A DNA stretch of 64,000 bases from Cellvibrio sp. OA-2007 (lineage in GTDB: Bacteria; Pseudomonadota; Gammaproteobacteria; Pseudomonadales; Cellvibrionaceae), in assembly GCF_000953825.1 (NCBI RefSeq), contig NZ_BBUL01000090.1:62001-126000 (forward strand), read 5' to 3'. The notes below the pieces were generated by a model, which was not told the DNA's origin, searched no databases, and saw only the letters and a list, made by a program, of their open reading frames with translations. Both the position numbers and the translations under genes were made by a program. Numbering within the stretch: the stretch's first letter is position 1; each line of letters begins with the position of its first letter. This document shows positions 10,921-19,594 of this stretch, piece by piece.

Positions 10921-11525
10921 CCGCCACTCTGATTACCTTGGTAAGGCACGGTAAAGTCGCAGGCCCAGCCGCTCTTTACGGCAAAACCGATATCCCACTC
11001 AGCACCGCAGGCCATAGCGATTTAACCCGCGTGCTGAATAATCTACACACGCAAAATCCCATCACCCAACTTATTAGCTCACCCAAAATTCGCTGTCTGC
11101 AAGTCGCACAAGAATTTTCCACGCAGCAGCACATCCCGCTGCAAACGGAAGACAACTTACAAGAAATGAATTTTGGTGTTTGGGATGGCATCCCGTTTGA
11201 TGAGCTGGGCGATGAATGGAAAAATATCGAAGCCTTCTGGCATTCACCCGATTCCATGCAACCACCGCAAGGCGAATCACTCACCGAATTTGCCGCGCGA
11301 GTTATCGCAAGCTGGAACTTACTGATCAGGGATAATACACCGGGCCACAAGGTAATTATTTGCCACGGCGGCGTTATCCGTATTCTTATCGCCCACATAC
11401 TGCATTTGGATTGGCGCAACGCAGCGTTATTCAAACAATTGCAGATTGATTACGCGAGTTGTACGCGGATTGAGATTGGAAATTATGAAAATGCATTGCC
11501 GGTGGTTAGGTGGATTGGAGCCTAA
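10917..11525 (+). CDS. cobC: Alpha-ribazole phosphatase, histidine phosphatase family
   Basis: The 202-residue protein has the phosphohistidine motif VRHGKV (Arg10, His11, Gly12) and the second catalytic histidine in ICHGGVIRILIAH. Within a cobTSU operon the natural role is dephosphorylation of alpha-ribazole-5'-phosphate or of adenosylcobalamin-5'-phosphate. It is the last gene of the operon. Its stop codon interlocks with the stop of the VapC-like gene on the other strand (four-base overlap). Confidence 0.9.
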   Translation: MTATLITLVRHGKVAGPAALYGKTDIPLSTAGHSDLTRVLNNLHTQNPITQLISSPKIRCLQVAQEFSTQQHIPLQTEDNLQEMNFGVWDGIPFDELGDEWKNIEAFWHSPDSMQPPQGESLTEFAARVIASWNLLIRDNTPGHKVIICHGGVIRILIAHILHLDWRNAALFKQLQIDYASCTRIEIGNYENALPVVRWIGA

Positions 11526-11938
11526 CTGAAAGGATTTATGACTTTTACGCCCGTGGTTTTAAAATCTTCAATATTTCTCGTTACTACACACAAATCGTAA
11601 ACAAGAGCAGTCGCAGCGATTTGCTTGTCTAATGCATTTTCATGATGAGGAACACGCAGGGCGCCCCACACCTGAGCCGCCTCCTGAGAAAATTCGAGAA
11701 TGCATTCATCATATTCATCGAGAATAAGATTGAGCCATTGCTCCAACATTTGGCTTTGCACCGAATCACCCCGATGCCGAATTAATTCAATACCGCGACG
11801 CAGCTCACCGAGCGTGACAACACTAATGTACAAAGGTGTCCTGTTAAATACTGCCTGGTCAAAAAAATCCTTTACACCTTTATTGATATTCCCTTTCTTC
11901 CGCAGCTCACTGATGACATTGGTATCAATTAAATACAT
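11522..11938 (-). CDS. vapC: VapC/FitB-type PIN-domain toxin
   Basis: A 138-residue PIN-domain ribonuclease. It opens with MYLIDTNVISELRK (Asp5, Glu11), has GELRRGIE in the middle, and ends with DKQIAATAL and VVTRNIEDF, giving the acidic residues that hold Mg2+ in this family. I chose the ATG at 11938 because MYLIDTN is the normal beginning of PIN toxins; an upstream start at 12016 would read through the antitoxin gene. The gene overlaps the end of its antitoxin by 14 bases. VapC/FitB toxins cleave tRNA or rRNA; the target here is unknown. Confidence 0.93.
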   Translation of the reverse strand: MYLIDTNVISELRKKGNINKGVKDFFDQAVFNRTPLYISVVTLGELRRGIELIRHRGDSVQSQMLEQWLNLILDEYDECILEFSQEAAQVWGALRVPHHENALDKQIAATALVYDLCVVTRNIEDFKTTGVKVINPFS

Positions 11939-12158
11939 CGGGCGCGCCCTTATCCTGTACACGCTCAAAATCTGAATCTTGTCCAACTTCAGGAATAGAA
12001 CGAAGCACATCCGCAAAACTTTTTTTGGCGGGACGCAACAATGCGCGCTCTAAAATTTTTCTGTGTTCAGCTTCTGCGCTAACACCTTCGAGACCGGCAC
12101 GCGCCTTTAACGCTTGCACGATTGCATCATCAACATTGCGGACTATGAGATTTGCCAT
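11925..12158 (-). CDS. vapB: VapB/FitA-type antitoxin
   Basis: The 77-residue protein has an N-terminal ribbon-helix-helix pattern (MANLIVRNVDDAIVQALKAR, then SAEAEHRKILERAL), as in FitA antitoxins. It has a C-terminal tail that would wrap the toxin. Such proteins bind their own promoter with the toxin, so autoregulation is expected. It is transcribed first and overlaps the toxin start. The 97-base gap upstream separates it from the second toxin-antitoxin cassette. Confidence 0.9.
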   Translation of the reverse strand: MANLIVRNVDDAIVQALKARAGLEGVSAEAEHRKILERALLRPAKKSFADVLRSIPEVGQDSDFERVQDKGAPDVFN

Positions 12159-12255
12159 AACAACCCCCTGAGGTCATTTGATAACGAACAAATGATAGCA
12201 TTGATATCAATCAGTCTCAAACTGCTTGTTTACCGGGAGTTAGGTAGTGGGCTAC

Positions 12256-12801
12256 CTACAACAACGCAACAATAGATTGCATCGGTACAAACAGTCTTTT
12301 CGGGTTTCCGCTGAACTCGATAAAGAAATCAAATGACTTATAAAAATCCAAGGCCTCATCATCGATTGCATCCAACACAACACCAAAGGATGGAATCGCG
12401 TTTGGATTCGTTGAAATGCTGTAAGCATGTTGCAGTGCGGAGACCAAAGTTATTGCGCCGAGCCCTTGGCCCTGGTGCTGCTTGTTAACACCTAACTGCG
12501 CCAATAGGACGACAGGTGTCTCGAATCGGGGGAGCGATTTATTGGTTGGAATATTTTCAGGAGAGAGGGATTGATTGGCGAGAGTATAATATGCCGCAAC
12601 ACCTAATTTATCTGTTGTGCTCTGCCCCTCCCGCTGAAAGGGCAGGATGAAGGTTGCGCTTAGGCTTGATGCCATGTGCTTGGCGGCGAACCGGTGCAAA
12701 AACCGGTTGATTGGCTCTTTGCCACAATCAAACGTTTTTACATCTACCCGAGTGGTATTAAGGGGGACAAATTCAGATCTTTGTTTCAATCCAGATACCA
12801 T
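12256..12801 (-). CDS. GNAT-family acetyltransferase toxin (TacT-like)
   Basis: The 181-residue GNAT protein has an acetyl-CoA loop VNKQHQGQGLG and the strand VVLLAQLGV typical of toxins such as TacT and AtaT, which acetylate aminoacyl-tRNA and block translation. The upstream partner is a DUF1778-like antitoxin overlapping by 29 bases, the standard arrangement for this class. The C-terminal segment (DEALDFYKSFDFFIEFSGNPKRLFVPM) also fits. Which tRNA is modified cannot be told. Confidence 0.92.
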   Translation of the reverse strand: MVSGLKQRSEFVPLNTTRVDVKTFDCGKEPINRFLHRFAAKHMASSLSATFILPFQREGQSTTDKLGVAAYYTLANQSLSPENIPTNKSLPRFETPVVLLAQLGVNKQHQGQGLGAITLVSALQHAYSISTNPNAIPSFGVVLDAIDDEALDFYKSFDFFIEFSGNPKRLFVPMQSIVALL

Positions 12802-13060
12802 CCTTTGCCATAGATTTTGCTACATCCTGTAATTTTGAACCCACCTTAGGGGGATTTTGGCAGGCTGCCATAAAGCGCTCAAAGTTCTCACTAGTAACCT
12901 TGAGTTCTGCATACTGAGAGAGGACTCGCGGGGCATCTTCGCGGATCAAATGGGTTAGATACGCCTTTATATTGGCGTAACCCGCCGCAGATGCCGCGCG
13001 TTCGGCGAGAATGCGCGTCTCTTCATCCCATTGAATTTCATAACGCTGTGCTTTGCTCAT
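12773..13060 (-). CDS. DUF1778-type antitoxin for the GNAT toxin
   Basis: The 95-residue protein has an N-terminal DNA-binding segment (RYEIQWDEETRILAERAASA, then KAYLTHLI) resembling DUF1778/TacA ribbon-helix-helix antitoxins and a C-terminal toxin-binding tail. I chose the ATG at 13060, which follows an AGGTGG site; an upstream start at 13096 is possible but lacks one. Antitoxin and toxin genes overlap by 29 bases and form one transcript. The promoter lies in the 180 bases before the divergent MATE gene. Confidence 0.85.
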   Translation of the reverse strand: MSKAQRYEIQWDEETRILAERAASAAGYANIKAYLTHLIREDAPRVLSQYAELKVTSENFERFMAACQNPPKVGSKLQDVAKSMAKDGIWIETKI

Positions 13061-13241
13061 TAGCCACCTACTTATGCCGCCTTGATTGGCAGCCATTGAA
13101 CAAGTATACGGATAAAACCCGTAAAAAGTAAAACACTAGCTATTTTTAACCCCATTCCATAGGCAGCCCTCTTTTTCCGCTAAAATCCCCGGCTTAGCCT
13201 TTCAGATACAACGCCCAACCGCCCCATACAACGGATACCCT

Positions 13242-14642
13242 GTGGAACTTTCAAACACTGACCAACCCCTTCCCGATCACAACCTAAGCCTTGTGCAGCG
13301 CACACTCATTGAGTGGAAACACCTCGCATTGCTGGGTATGCCGATTTTAATTGCGCAGCTGGCACAGATGGCTAATGGGGTAATTGATACGGTGATGGCC
13401 GGGCATGCCAGCGCGGAGGATTTGGCGGGTGTAGGCATAGGAACCAGTTTATGGGTGCCGGTGCTGCTCTTTTTTGTAGGGGTGCTGGGTGCGTTGCAAC
13501 CGATTATTTCTGGCCACCTGGGTGCAGGCGATGTGCGCAAAATTATGCCCACAACTTGGCAGGGAATTTATATTGCGTTGGCCGCGATGGTGCTGATGAT
13601 TTTATTGTTAGTGAACATACAGCCACTGCTCGCTCTTTTGAAATTAGATGCCACCACAATGGCCATAGCCGATGGTTATCTCAAAGCATTTTCCTGGGGT
13701 GTGCCTGCACTTTTGTTGTTAATCGCATTGCGGGGATTAACCGACGGCCTTGGTCATACACGGGTCATTATGGCGTTTTCACTACTCAGCACCTTGTTGA
13801 ATCTACCGCTCAATTATATTTTTATTTACGGGTTTGATTTTCTTGTTTTCCAGCTCCCCGCAATGGGTGGTATCGGCTGCGGTTGGGCTACCAGCATTTC
13901 TAATTGGATTGCCACAATAGCGCTAATCATTTACCTGAACCGCAGTAATACCTATAAGAACTTTCATTTAGTGGGTGATTGGGTCGCAATCAATAAAAGC
14001 GAGATTAAAGATCTATTAACGCTCGGCTTGCCTATAGGCTTCACTCTTTTTGTTGAAGTCAGCATGTTTTGTATGATCGCTTTGTTTTTAGCACCGCTTG
14101 GCGCAACTACCGTTGCCAGCCACCAAATCGTATTAAATGCGACCTCCGTGTTTTTTATGCTGCCATTAAGTTTGGGTATGGCGCTCACCTTGCGTGTGAG
14201 TTTTTTAGTCGGCGCAAAAGATTATGACGAAGCGCGCCTGTTAGCACGCAGCTCACTGCTATTGGCCATTGGTATTAGCTGCGTTAACGCCCCGATTTTA
14301 TTTTTTGGGCGCGATTATTTAGCGAGCCTTTATACCTCAGACCTAGCAGTACTCAGCATCGCTACAAAATTATTTATGCTTGCCGCCGTTTTCCAAATAG
14401 TCGATGTAATTCAAGTGACGATGATTAGCGTACAGCGCGGTTATAAAGACACTCAAATTCCCATGCTGATTATGTTGCTGTCGTTCTGGGGAATTTGTTT
14501 GCCGCTGGGCTATGTACTGACATTTGAGGATTGGCTCGGCGCTTCTATGGGTGCATCCGGTTTCTGGACGGCATTAATTGCCGGATTAAGTTGTGCAGCA
14601 CTACTACTAACCCTGCGCATGTTTCGTTTTAAACCCAGCTGA
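13242..14642 (+). CDS. MATE-family multidrug efflux protein (NorM-like)
   Basis: The 466-residue protein has the twelve-helix pattern of MATE antiporters, with the N-terminal GMPILIAQLAQMANGVIDTVMAG segment and the repeat signature near LTLGLPIGFTLFVEV at the start of the second half. NorM-type members export cationic drugs and dyes using Na+ or H+. It starts with GTG at 13242. It is followed after 30 bases by an XRE regulator and then a Rof-like gene on the same strand, possibly one transcript. Confidence 0.95.
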   Translation: MELSNTDQPLPDHNLSLVQRTLIEWKHLALLGMPILIAQLAQMANGVIDTVMAGHASAEDLAGVGIGTSLWVPVLLFFVGVLGALQPIISGHLGAGDVRKIMPTTWQGIYIALAAMVLMILLLVNIQPLLALLKLDATTMAIADGYLKAFSWGVPALLLLIALRGLTDGLGHTRVIMAFSLLSTLLNLPLNYIFIYGFDFLVFQLPAMGGIGCGWATSISNWIATIALIIYLNRSNTYKNFHLVGDWVAINKSEIKDLLTLGLPIGFTLFVEVSMFCMIALFLAPLGATTVASHQIVLNATSVFFMLPLSLGMALTLRVSFLVGAKDYDEARLLARSSLLLAIGISCVNAPILFFGRDYLASLYTSDLAVLSIATKLFMLAAVFQIVDVIQVTMISVQRGYKDTQIPMLIMLLSFWGICLPLGYVLTFEDWLGASMGASGFWTALIAGLSCAALLLTLRMFRFKPS

Positions 14643-14672
14643 ACGAATTTATTAACTTATAGGGATGACACT

Positions 14673-15407
14673 GTGCCGCAAATTGCCTCTCTGCTAAACA
14701 CGCTAAAAAAAGCACTCAAGGCTCACGGGCTAACCTATGCCGACATAGCACCAAAACTGGATTTGACCGAGGCCAGCGTCAAGCGCCTGTTCTCTGAGCA
14801 GGCCATTTCCCTCGCGCGGCTTGAACAGATTTGTCAGATCATGGGCATGGAAATTTCTGATCTGGTGCAAATGATGAATGAGCAGCAGCCGCGTTTGCAG
14901 CAACTCACGGCTGATCAAGAAGAGGAAATAGCACGGGATCTGGTTTTATTATTAATCACCGTGTGTGCGCTAAATCGCTGGAGCCTTGAGGATATAATCT
15001 CTTTTTACAACCTGAGCGAACCAATATGCATACAAAAACTGGCGCGGCTCGACAAGCTGAAAATAATTGAGTTACTGCCGAAAAATAAAATCAAATTACT
15101 GGTAGCCACCAATTTTAGCTGGCGCGAAAATGGCCCCATCCAACACTTTTTTCAGGAAAAAATTGCACAGGAATTTTTTAAACCAGCCCTTAACGACGAT
15201 GACGAATGCCTGCTGGTCCTGAATGGTATGCTATCCCCTCAAAGCAACGGTGAATTCCAGCGCAAACTTAAAAAAATTGCCCGCGAATTTGATGACCTCA
15301 ACAATCAAGACGCTGCCCTGCCCCTTGATAAACGTAACGGGGTGACGGTGGTAATGGCCATGCGCGATTGGAAATATGGTTTATTCAAACCTTTAATTCG
15401 CAGTTAG
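14673..15407 (+). CDS. XRE-family helix-turn-helix transcriptional regulator
   Basis: The 244-residue protein has an N-terminal lambda-repressor-like HTH (LKAHGLTYADIAPKLDLTEASVKRLFSEQAISLARLEQICQIM, about residues 15-60). A helical C-terminal region of about 170 residues of no recognised family follows. It starts with GTG. The C-terminal part probably binds an effector or mediates dimerisation. Position between a MATE pump and a Rof-like gene gives no firm clue to its targets. Confidence 0.85.
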   Translation: MPQIASLLNTLKKALKAHGLTYADIAPKLDLTEASVKRLFSEQAISLARLEQICQIMGMEISDLVQMMNEQQPRLQQLTADQEEEIARDLVLLLITVCALNRWSLEDIISFYNLSEPICIQKLARLDKLKIIELLPKNKIKLLVATNFSWRENGPIQHFFQEKIAQEFFKPALNDDDECLLVLNGMLSPQSNGEFQRKLKKIAREFDDLNNQDAALPLDKRNGVTVVMAMRDWKYGLFKPLIRS

Positions 15408-15432
15408 TGCCAAGCAGGCGAGGACTCTCTAA

Positions 15433-15675
15433 ATGATCAGCTGCAACCAACACGATCATATTGAAATTGTGTGCATGTATCACTACCCGATTAAACTCAC
15501 ATTAAAGTCGGGTGACATCATTCAAGGCATTGCGCAAGACACACAGCGCAATGACCACCGCGATGAATGCATAAAGATTGATATGAATGGAGTTGAGCGG
15601 CTGGTTGTTTTGGAAGAGATAAAAACACTGGAAGTTACGGTGGATAATCCGCACTTGCAGAAAATTGGATTTTAA
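15433..15675 (+). CDS. rof: Rho-binding antiterminator, Rof (YaeO) family
   Basis: The 80-residue protein matches the Sm-like fold of Rof: ISCNQHDHIEIVCMYHYPIKLTLKSG..I.G.A.D, then DMNGVERLVVLEEIKTLEV. In E. coli, Rof binds Rho and blocks its RNA loading, reducing Rho-dependent termination. A GAGGA site precedes the ATG, and a strong terminator follows 27 bases after the stop. The match is by motif pattern, not by search. Confidence 0.8.
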   Translation: MISCNQHDHIEIVCMYHYPIKLTLKSGDIIQGIAQDTQRNDHRDECIKIDMNGVERLVVLEEIKTLEVTVDNPHLQKIGF

Positions 15676-15702
15676 TAACCACTGAATTATATTTGCTCTA
15701 TA

Positions 15703-15737
15703 AAAAAGCGGCTGGAGTTTATCCAGCCGCTTTTTTA
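15703..15737. terminator. Bidirectional intrinsic terminator after rof
   Basis: GCGGCTGGA and TCCAGCCGC form a perfect 9-bp stem with an A-run before and a T-run after. It separates the converging rof and M2 peptidase genes and serves both strands. Confidence 0.93.
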
Positions 15738-15757
15738 TTTATTTTTTGTATGCTGTT

Positions 15758-17611
15758 TTACCAGCCGCAGGCCTGCCCTTGGTTTTCTTTTTCCAGCCAT
15801 TGCATTAGCGGGGCGAAATAATCGATGATAGCGGAGCCGTCCATTTGGCGGGTGCCTATGGCCTCTTCCAAGACGTCTTGCCAGGGTTTGCTAGCACCGG
15901 CGGCGAGCATAGTTTGTAATTTTTTGCCCGCTTCTTTGCTGTTGTAAATTGAACATTCATGCAAAGGGCCTTTAAAACCAGCCGCATCGCATAGAGCCTT
16001 GTGAAATTGGAATTGCAAAATATGCGCAATGAAATAGCGGGTGTAAGGTACATTGGCGGCTATATGGTATTTTGCACCTGCGTCAAAATCTTGTTCTGTG
16101 CGTTCAACCGGTGGCGTAATGCCCTGATATTGCGTGCGTAATTCCCACCAAGCTTTGTTGTAATCTTCCGGTTTAATTTCACCAGAGAATACTTTCCAAC
16201 GCCATTGATCCATTAGTTTTCCAAAAGGTAGAAAGGCAATTTTCCCGAGCGCCAATTTCATTTGTTGATTAATAACCGATTGCTCGTTAGCTTCAACGTT
16301 TTCAATTAAGCCGATTGCATTTAAGTAACCAGGCGTAATCGACAATACAATTGTATCGCCTATCGCTTCATGAAAGCCGTCGTTCGCGCCGTTTTGAAAT
16401 AACATGGGTTTATCGTTATAAGCCAGATCATAATAAATATGGCCTAACTCGTGATGTATTGTTTCAAACTCTGTTTCGGTAGGCTCAACACATTGTTTGA
16501 TGCGCACATCTTCTTTTGCATCCATCGTCCAGGCGCTTGCATGACAAACCACTTCGCGATCGCGCGGCTTGGTTAGCATGGATTTTTTCCAAAAACTGTC
16601 TGGCAGTGCGCGCAAGCCAAGTGAAGTAAAAAAGTTTTCCGCTATTTTGGTGATAGCAATCGCATCTTTGTTTTGTTTTACCAAGGCAGCGGTGATATCA
16701 AGATCGCCCACGCCGGGATAAGGCTCTACCAAATCGTAAATACCATCCCACTGCTGGCTCCACATATTGCCGAGCAGATGAGCGGGAATAGGTTTGTTTA
16801 GCGGTACTTTATCCTCGCCGTATTGTTTGGCAAGATCAGCGCGCACCTTGCAATGCAACGCCTTATATAAGGGTTCTACTTGTTGCCACAAGCGCTCCAC
16901 TTCGTTTTCAAATTCGTTGGTGGGCATGTCGTAGCCAGACTTCCATGACGCACCTAAATCACCAAAACCATAAGCACGCGCGCCGCTATTGGCAATCTCA
17001 ACGTAACGCTGATAGTCGTTGCGATAAGCGCGTGCAATACTGTGCCAACCCGTCCAGGCATCTACCAGCTCGTTGTAATCGCGGCTTTTGGCGAGCACAT
17101 CGGAAAGCTGATTTAAATCGCGGCAGTTTTTTTCATCGCTGGTGTTAGCGCCTTCTGGTTTGCAATATTTTCCGGCACCGTAAACTCCTTCCATATGAGT
17201 CCCAATACGCGCAAGTTCTGCGCGCGCTTCAGGTGTATCGGGTGGCAATAATGTTTTGCCTTGGGTCATATTGATATAAGCTTTTTTTGTAGCCGCTGAC
17301 ATAGGCGCATCTTTGTAGTGGCGCGCCTCTGCCAGCAACTCTTTTTCCATCGCCATCCATTTTTCATTGGACTTGGTGGCCAGTAGCGCTGAATCATCAT
17401 TCAGGTAAGTAACATAAACCCACTGGGCTGCGTTGTACTCGTAATAATTATCGAGATAGGTTTTATTAACACTGGCGATAAATTCATCTGCCGATTTTAC
17501 AGCAGGGGCCGCAGCAACCTCACTGGTTGACGGTGCTTTACTGCAGCCACTCAGACAAAAGAGCGCAATCGCTGAATATAAAAAACCGCGTAAGCCCATA
17601 TAATTTTTCAT
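15758..17611 (-). CDS. M2-family peptidyl-dipeptidase (ACE-like), lipoprotein
   Basis: The 617-residue zinc metallopeptidase has an ACE-type active site: HHELGHIYYDLAY (HExxH) followed by GFHEAIGD with the third zinc ligand. The N-terminus is a lipoprotein signal (FCLSGC), so it is probably tethered in the periplasm. M2 enzymes remove C-terminal dipeptides from peptides. It lies 18 bases downstream of a POT di/tripeptide transporter on the same strand, so the released dipeptides can be imported directly. Length is typical for bacterial M2 enzymes. Confidence 0.96.
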   Translation of the reverse strand: MKNYMGLRGFLYSAIALFCLSGCSKAPSTSEVAAAPAVKSADEFIASVNKTYLDNYYEYNAAQWVYVTYLNDDSALLATKSNEKWMAMEKELLAEARHYKDAPMSAATKKAYINMTQGKTLLPPDTPEARAELARIGTHMEGVYGAGKYCKPEGANTSDEKNCRDLNQLSDVLAKSRDYNELVDAWTGWHSIARAYRNDYQRYVEIANSGARAYGFGDLGASWKSGYDMPTNEFENEVERLWQQVEPLYKALHCKVRADLAKQYGEDKVPLNKPIPAHLLGNMWSQQWDGIYDLVEPYPGVGDLDITAALVKQNKDAIAITKIAENFFTSLGLRALPDSFWKKSMLTKPRDREVVCHASAWTMDAKEDVRIKQCVEPTETEFETIHHELGHIYYDLAYNDKPMLFQNGANDGFHEAIGDTIVLSITPGYLNAIGLIENVEANEQSVINQQMKLALGKIAFLPFGKLMDQWRWKVFSGEIKPEDYNKAWWELRTQYQGITPPVERTEQDFDAGAKYHIAANVPYTRYFIAHILQFQFHKALCDAAGFKGPLHECSIYNSKEAGKKLQTMLAAGASKPWQDVLEEAIGTRQMDGSAIIDYFAPLMQWLEKENQGQACGW

Positions 17612-17629
17612 AATTTATCCCGTCAATAA

Positions 17630-19405
17630 TTACTTGATTCCGCCCATGCCTTTTTTCAGCAACGGAGAAATAACCAACATAAAAATTCCGAAACCTATAC
17701 CGAGCCACATTAAGAATTCGAATAATTCAGTGTAAGTGGCCAACATACCAGCGATATCCGTTTTATCCGAAGCATTGATTGATGCCCATTTAGAAATACG
17801 GGTTACCAAGGTTTCCGATAATGCAGTTGCAACAAACCAGGTTCCCATACTGACACTGACTACGCGCGGAAGAGATAATTTTGTCACTGCGGAAAGACCA
17901 ATCGGCGAAATACACAACTCTCCTGCACTGTGACTAAAATATGCCAGCACCATCCAGATTGCCGCTACTTTGCCTGCCTCGTTCGGAAATTGCGCGCCCA
18001 ATACAAGGGCCGCAAAACCGGTGCCCGCCAATATGATTCCCAACGAAAATTTAACGGGAGTGGAAGGATTTAAACCACGCGCATCCAGCCAGGGCCAAAG
18101 TAACGCAAAAGGAATCGCCAATAGCATGATAAACATGGCATTAAGTGCGGCGAATTGACTTGCAACTATAGTGACCCCAAACACTTCACGGTCCAAAACC
18201 CGGTCGGTAAATAATGTCATGGAGGCGGCCGATTGCTCGAACAAAGACCAGAAAACAATGGCGGAAAGAATCATCACCATTAACACTAAGGTGCGGGTAA
18301 ATTCGACACTGCGATAGCGAACAAAACCGTAGGCGATAAATCCAAGCAGACAGATAATACTGAAATACAACCAGTACTCTGTTGCATTTTCAGATAACTG
18401 AATAACATTATTTTGAGTTAATACACTGCCGACGCCGATTAAAATTACCACTGCCGCCAAGAGAAAAACCGATTTTTGTGATTGCCATGGATTAGCGTGA
18501 ATCATTGAATAAGCAAGAATGCCAACAATACCCAAGAGTAAAAAAATATTTTGCGTGATATGTACCACCGGCTCACTTTGCACTAACCACCAAACAACCG
18601 GTAGTGCGGCCAAACTCCCCAGATAAATCCACCACTCTTGCTTAATGCCTGCACGCTTTGCCTTTAACCATTCGGGATTGGGTGACTCGGTATACTCCTT
18701 GATATAACGCTGACCATACACAAACACCAACATCCCGATGATCATACCTACCCCGGCAAGACCAAAACCGTATTTCCAACCGTAGGTTTCGCCCAGCCAA
18801 CCACAGAGTAAAATCGCAATTAATGAACCAACATTAATGCCCATATAAAACAATGTGAAGGCGGAATCCCGACGCGGATCATTAGGAGCATAAAGCTGTC
18901 CCACAATTACCGAAATATTTGGCTTTAAAAAACCGACACCGACTACGATAAATGCAATCGCTAAATAAAAAATATTTAATGCTGCAGTGTCTTGAATAGT
19001 AATTTCAGATGAAAGCAATGTACCAGACGGCAAAACCTCGCCTGTGGCGAGCGTTAAAGATTCAGCGAGCAAAGTGCCCGCAGGGTAATACACCGCTTGC
19101 TGCCCTTCAAACGCCATTAAAAAATGGCCTATACACAAAATAATTGCACCAAATAATACCGCCCGGCGTGTACCTAAATAACGGTCGGCAATCAAACCAC
19201 CTATCATCGGCATTGCATAAACCAAGCCCGCATAGGCACCGAGAATATCCAAGCCTGCACCATCGGAAAATAAATGATACTTAGTGAGATACAACAGCAG
19301 AATGTACTTCATCCCGTAAAAAGAAAAGCGCTCCCACATTTCGGTCGCAAAACATACATACAGGCCTTTGGGGTGGCCGAGAAACTCGCCGCTAGTTCTA
19401 TTCAT
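17630..19405 (-). CDS. POT-family proton-coupled oligopeptide transporter
   Basis: The 591-residue membrane protein has the family motifs ExxERF (TEMWERFSFYG, about residues 21-31) and FYMGINVGSLIAILLCGWLGETYGW. It imports di- and tripeptides with protons. I chose the ATG at 19405 (MNRTSGEFLGHPKG), since POT proteins begin shortly before this motif; a longer reading from 19474 has no support. It is cotranscribed with the M2 peptidase downstream. A hairpin separates it from the TonB-dependent receptor upstream. Confidence 0.94.
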   Translation of the reverse strand: MNRTSGEFLGHPKGLYVCFATEMWERFSFYGMKYILLLYLTKYHLFSDGAGLDILGAYAGLVYAMPMIGGLIADRYLGTRRAVLFGAIILCIGHFLMAFEGQQAVYYPAGTLLAESLTLATGEVLPSGTLLSSEITIQDTAALNIFYLAIAFIVVGVGFLKPNISVIVGQLYAPNDPRRDSAFTLFYMGINVGSLIAILLCGWLGETYGWKYGFGLAGVGMIIGMLVFVYGQRYIKEYTESPNPEWLKAKRAGIKQEWWIYLGSLAALPVVWWLVQSEPVVHITQNIFLLLGIVGILAYSMIHANPWQSQKSVFLLAAVVILIGVGSVLTQNNVIQLSENATEYWLYFSIICLLGFIAYGFVRYRSVEFTRTLVLMVMILSAIVFWSLFEQSAASMTLFTDRVLDREVFGVTIVASQFAALNAMFIMLLAIPFALLWPWLDARGLNPSTPVKFSLGIILAGTGFAALVLGAQFPNEAGKVAAIWMVLAYFSHSAGELCISPIGLSAVTKLSLPRVVSVSMGTWFVATALSETLVTRISKWASINASDKTDIAGMLATYTELFEFLMWLGIGFGIFMLVISPLLKKGMGGIK

Positions 19406-19514
19406 ATGGACAACTTTTTTATTGATTTTACGAAAGAGGATGTACCAACCGTAATACAACTTCTCACAAGCCATATAAGGTTGTAGCGATCATACGCTGT
19501 TTGCCTGCCATATA

Positions 19515-19545
19515 AAACGCACGTGTTTGACTTACACGTGCGTTT
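19515..19545 (-). terminator. Intrinsic terminator after the TonB-dependent receptor gene
   Basis: AAACGCACGTGT and ACACGTGCGTTT form a 12-bp perfect stem with a 7-base loop; on the minus strand it is followed by TTTTATA. It lies 50 bases after the receptor stop and may partly insulate the transporter-peptidase pair. Confidence 0.82.
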
Positions 19546-19594
19546 CTATGTTGCAGCTCAAGCGAAAAATATTAACCGCTCTTGATTAAATAGA

